Part shown: one piece after another, positions 4,384-5,133 of the stretch
How the letters are laid out: each line of letters opens with the position of its first letter
How positions within the stretch are numbered: position 1 is the stretch's first letter
The notes under the pieces: model-generated
Database searches by the model: none
The model's input: only the letters and a program-made list of their open reading frames with translations
Told to the model about the DNA's origin: nothing
DNA from: Kingella oralis
GTDB taxonomy: Bacteria; Pseudomonadota; Gammaproteobacteria; Burkholderiales; Neisseriaceae
Direction: 5' to 3'
Assembly: GCA_905373195.1 (NCBI GenBank)
Contig: CAJPSG010000109.1
Span: 1-5,133 of the forward strand
Length of the DNA: 5,133 bases
Translations under genes and position numbers: made by a program

Positions 4384-5133
4384 ACTCGCTATCGATTTGT
4401 TTGTTAATGGTTTCCAAATCTTCTTGCCATTGCAGCCAGTCTTCTTCAAATTTTGTTAATTTTACTTTAATTTCGTTTACCTTTGCTAATGTTTCTTGCA
4501 ATTTGGCTTTGTTTTCAGGTTGATAGATGCTTTCTTGCGACAGTATGGCTTCACATTGCTGCTGCGCGGCGGTGAGCGCGGCGATTTCTTTTTCGGCTTG
4601 CGCGATTTTTTGCTGCACAGGCTTGGTGCGGCGGGCGCGTTCTTGGCGCATTTGCGCTTCTTGTCGCTTGGTGTCTTTGCGGCTTTGCGACTGGTTGGAT
4701 TGGGCGGGCGCGGCGGTGGCGTTTTCTTGTGCCAGCCGCCATGCGCGGTAGTCGTTTAAATCGCCGTCAAAGGTTTTCAGGCTGCCTTGGTCTATCAGCA
4801 AAAATTGGTCGGTGGTGGCTTCAATCAGGCTGCGGTCGTGCGACACCAAAATCAATGCGCCTTCAAAACTTTGCAGCGCGAGGGTGAGCGCGTGGCGCAT
4901 ATCCAAATCCAGATGGTTGGTCGGCTCGTCTAATAGCAGCAGATTGGGCTTTTGCCACACCAGCATCGCCAGCGCGAGGCGTGCTTTTTCGCCGCCCGAA
5001 AACGGCGCAATCGGCGCGGTTGCTATCTCGCCTGCAAACAAAAATCCGCCCAAAAAATTGCGTATTTCCTGCTCGCGGGCTTCGGGCGAGAGTTTTTGGA
5101 TGTGCCACACGGGGCTTTGGTCGCTGCGCAGGG
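4370..5133 (-). CDS. yheS: ABC-F family ATPase, YheS type, C-terminal part (5' end beyond window)
   Basis: ABC-F proteins are soluble, twin-ATPase factors that act on ribosomes rather than in membranes. The frame is open to the right edge; the visible part is about 254 residues of a family usually near 630, and covers the second nucleotide-binding domain and the tail. The signature SGGEKARLALAMLVW starts near 4999. Walker B plus D-loop, LLLLDEPTNHLDLD, has its catalytic DE at about 4925-4930. The H-loop histidine of VSHD is at 4838-4840. The preceding QEIRNFLGGFLF and the FDGDLNDYRAWRL after the second domain resemble E. coli YheS more than EttA or Uup. The tail (about 4370-4700) is charged and coiled-coil-like (RKDTKRQEAQMRQERARR, then QKIAQAEKEIAAL). 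Uptake sequences occur at 4776-4787 and at the stop codon. Uup is the main alternative name. Confidence 0.9.
   Translation of the reverse strand, partial: LRSDQSPVWHIQKLSPEAREQEIRNFLGGFLFAGEIATAPIAPFSGGEKARLALAMLVWQKPNLLLLDEPTNHLDLDMRHALTLALQSFEGALILVSHDRSLIEATTDQFLLIDQGSLKTFDGDLNDYRAWRLAQENATAAPAQSNQSQSRKDTKRQEAQMRQERARRTKPVQQKIAQAEKEIAALTAAQQQCEAILSQESIYQPENKAKLQETLAKVNEIKVKLTKFEEDWLQWQEDLETINKQIDSEFQAA
4776..4787 (-). repeat. Intragenic uptake sequence in the ABC-F gene
   Basis: TTCAGGCTGCCT on the plus strand is a perfect minus-strand AGGCAGCCTGAA. It is translated in frame within QGSLKTFDGD, between the second ATPase core and the tail, where E. coli YheS has a variable stretch before its own FDGD. 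Confidence 0.88.

Noticed and set aside
4828..4836. TCAGGCTGC as a degenerate uptake sequence in the ABC-F gene
   Set aside because: It departs from the 12-mer at the first and last bases and within the essential core, and encodes a conserved protein segment.

Overview
The window reads as chromosomal DNA of a Neisseriaceae bacterium, most likely Kingella or a close relative. The strongest clue is a 12-mer, AGGCAGCCTGAA (reverse complement TTCAGGCTGCCT), scattered through genes and intergenic gaps, often as inverted pairs. From memory this is the 'AG-kingDUS' dialect of the Neisseriaceae DNA uptake sequence. The protein sequences also fit a beta-proteobacterium of this family. The genus is an inference.

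All convincing genes lie on the minus strand, so transcription runs from high to low coordinates. In that order they are: the C-terminal part of a YheS-type ABC-F ATPase (cut by the right edge); a small secreted DUF4124-like protein with a C-terminal coiled coil, 16 nt behind it; a terminator and promoter back to back; lptE and holA, overlapping by one base (TAATG); a gap of about 430 nt with no confident gene but many uptake sequences; an unknown 141-residue two-helix membrane protein; an inverted uptake-sequence hairpin that probably serves as a terminator; and the N-terminal half of lon (cut by the left edge).

The functions are mostly housekeeping: ribosome-associated ATPase, outer-membrane LPS assembly (LptE), replication clamp loading (delta subunit) and protein quality control (Lon). 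I found no new multi-gene system, mobile element with a transposase, CRISPR array or RNA gene.

The more interesting signals are small. There is a consensus-perfect sigma-32 heat-shock promoter in front of lon. Eight uptake sequences crowd into about 395 nt between holA and the membrane-protein gene, including three successive hairpins. Two sites have the form TTCAGGCTGCCTGAA, which reads as the Kingella uptake dialect on one strand and the Simonsiella-type dialect on the other. One uptake sequence supplies the stop codon of the ABC-F gene.
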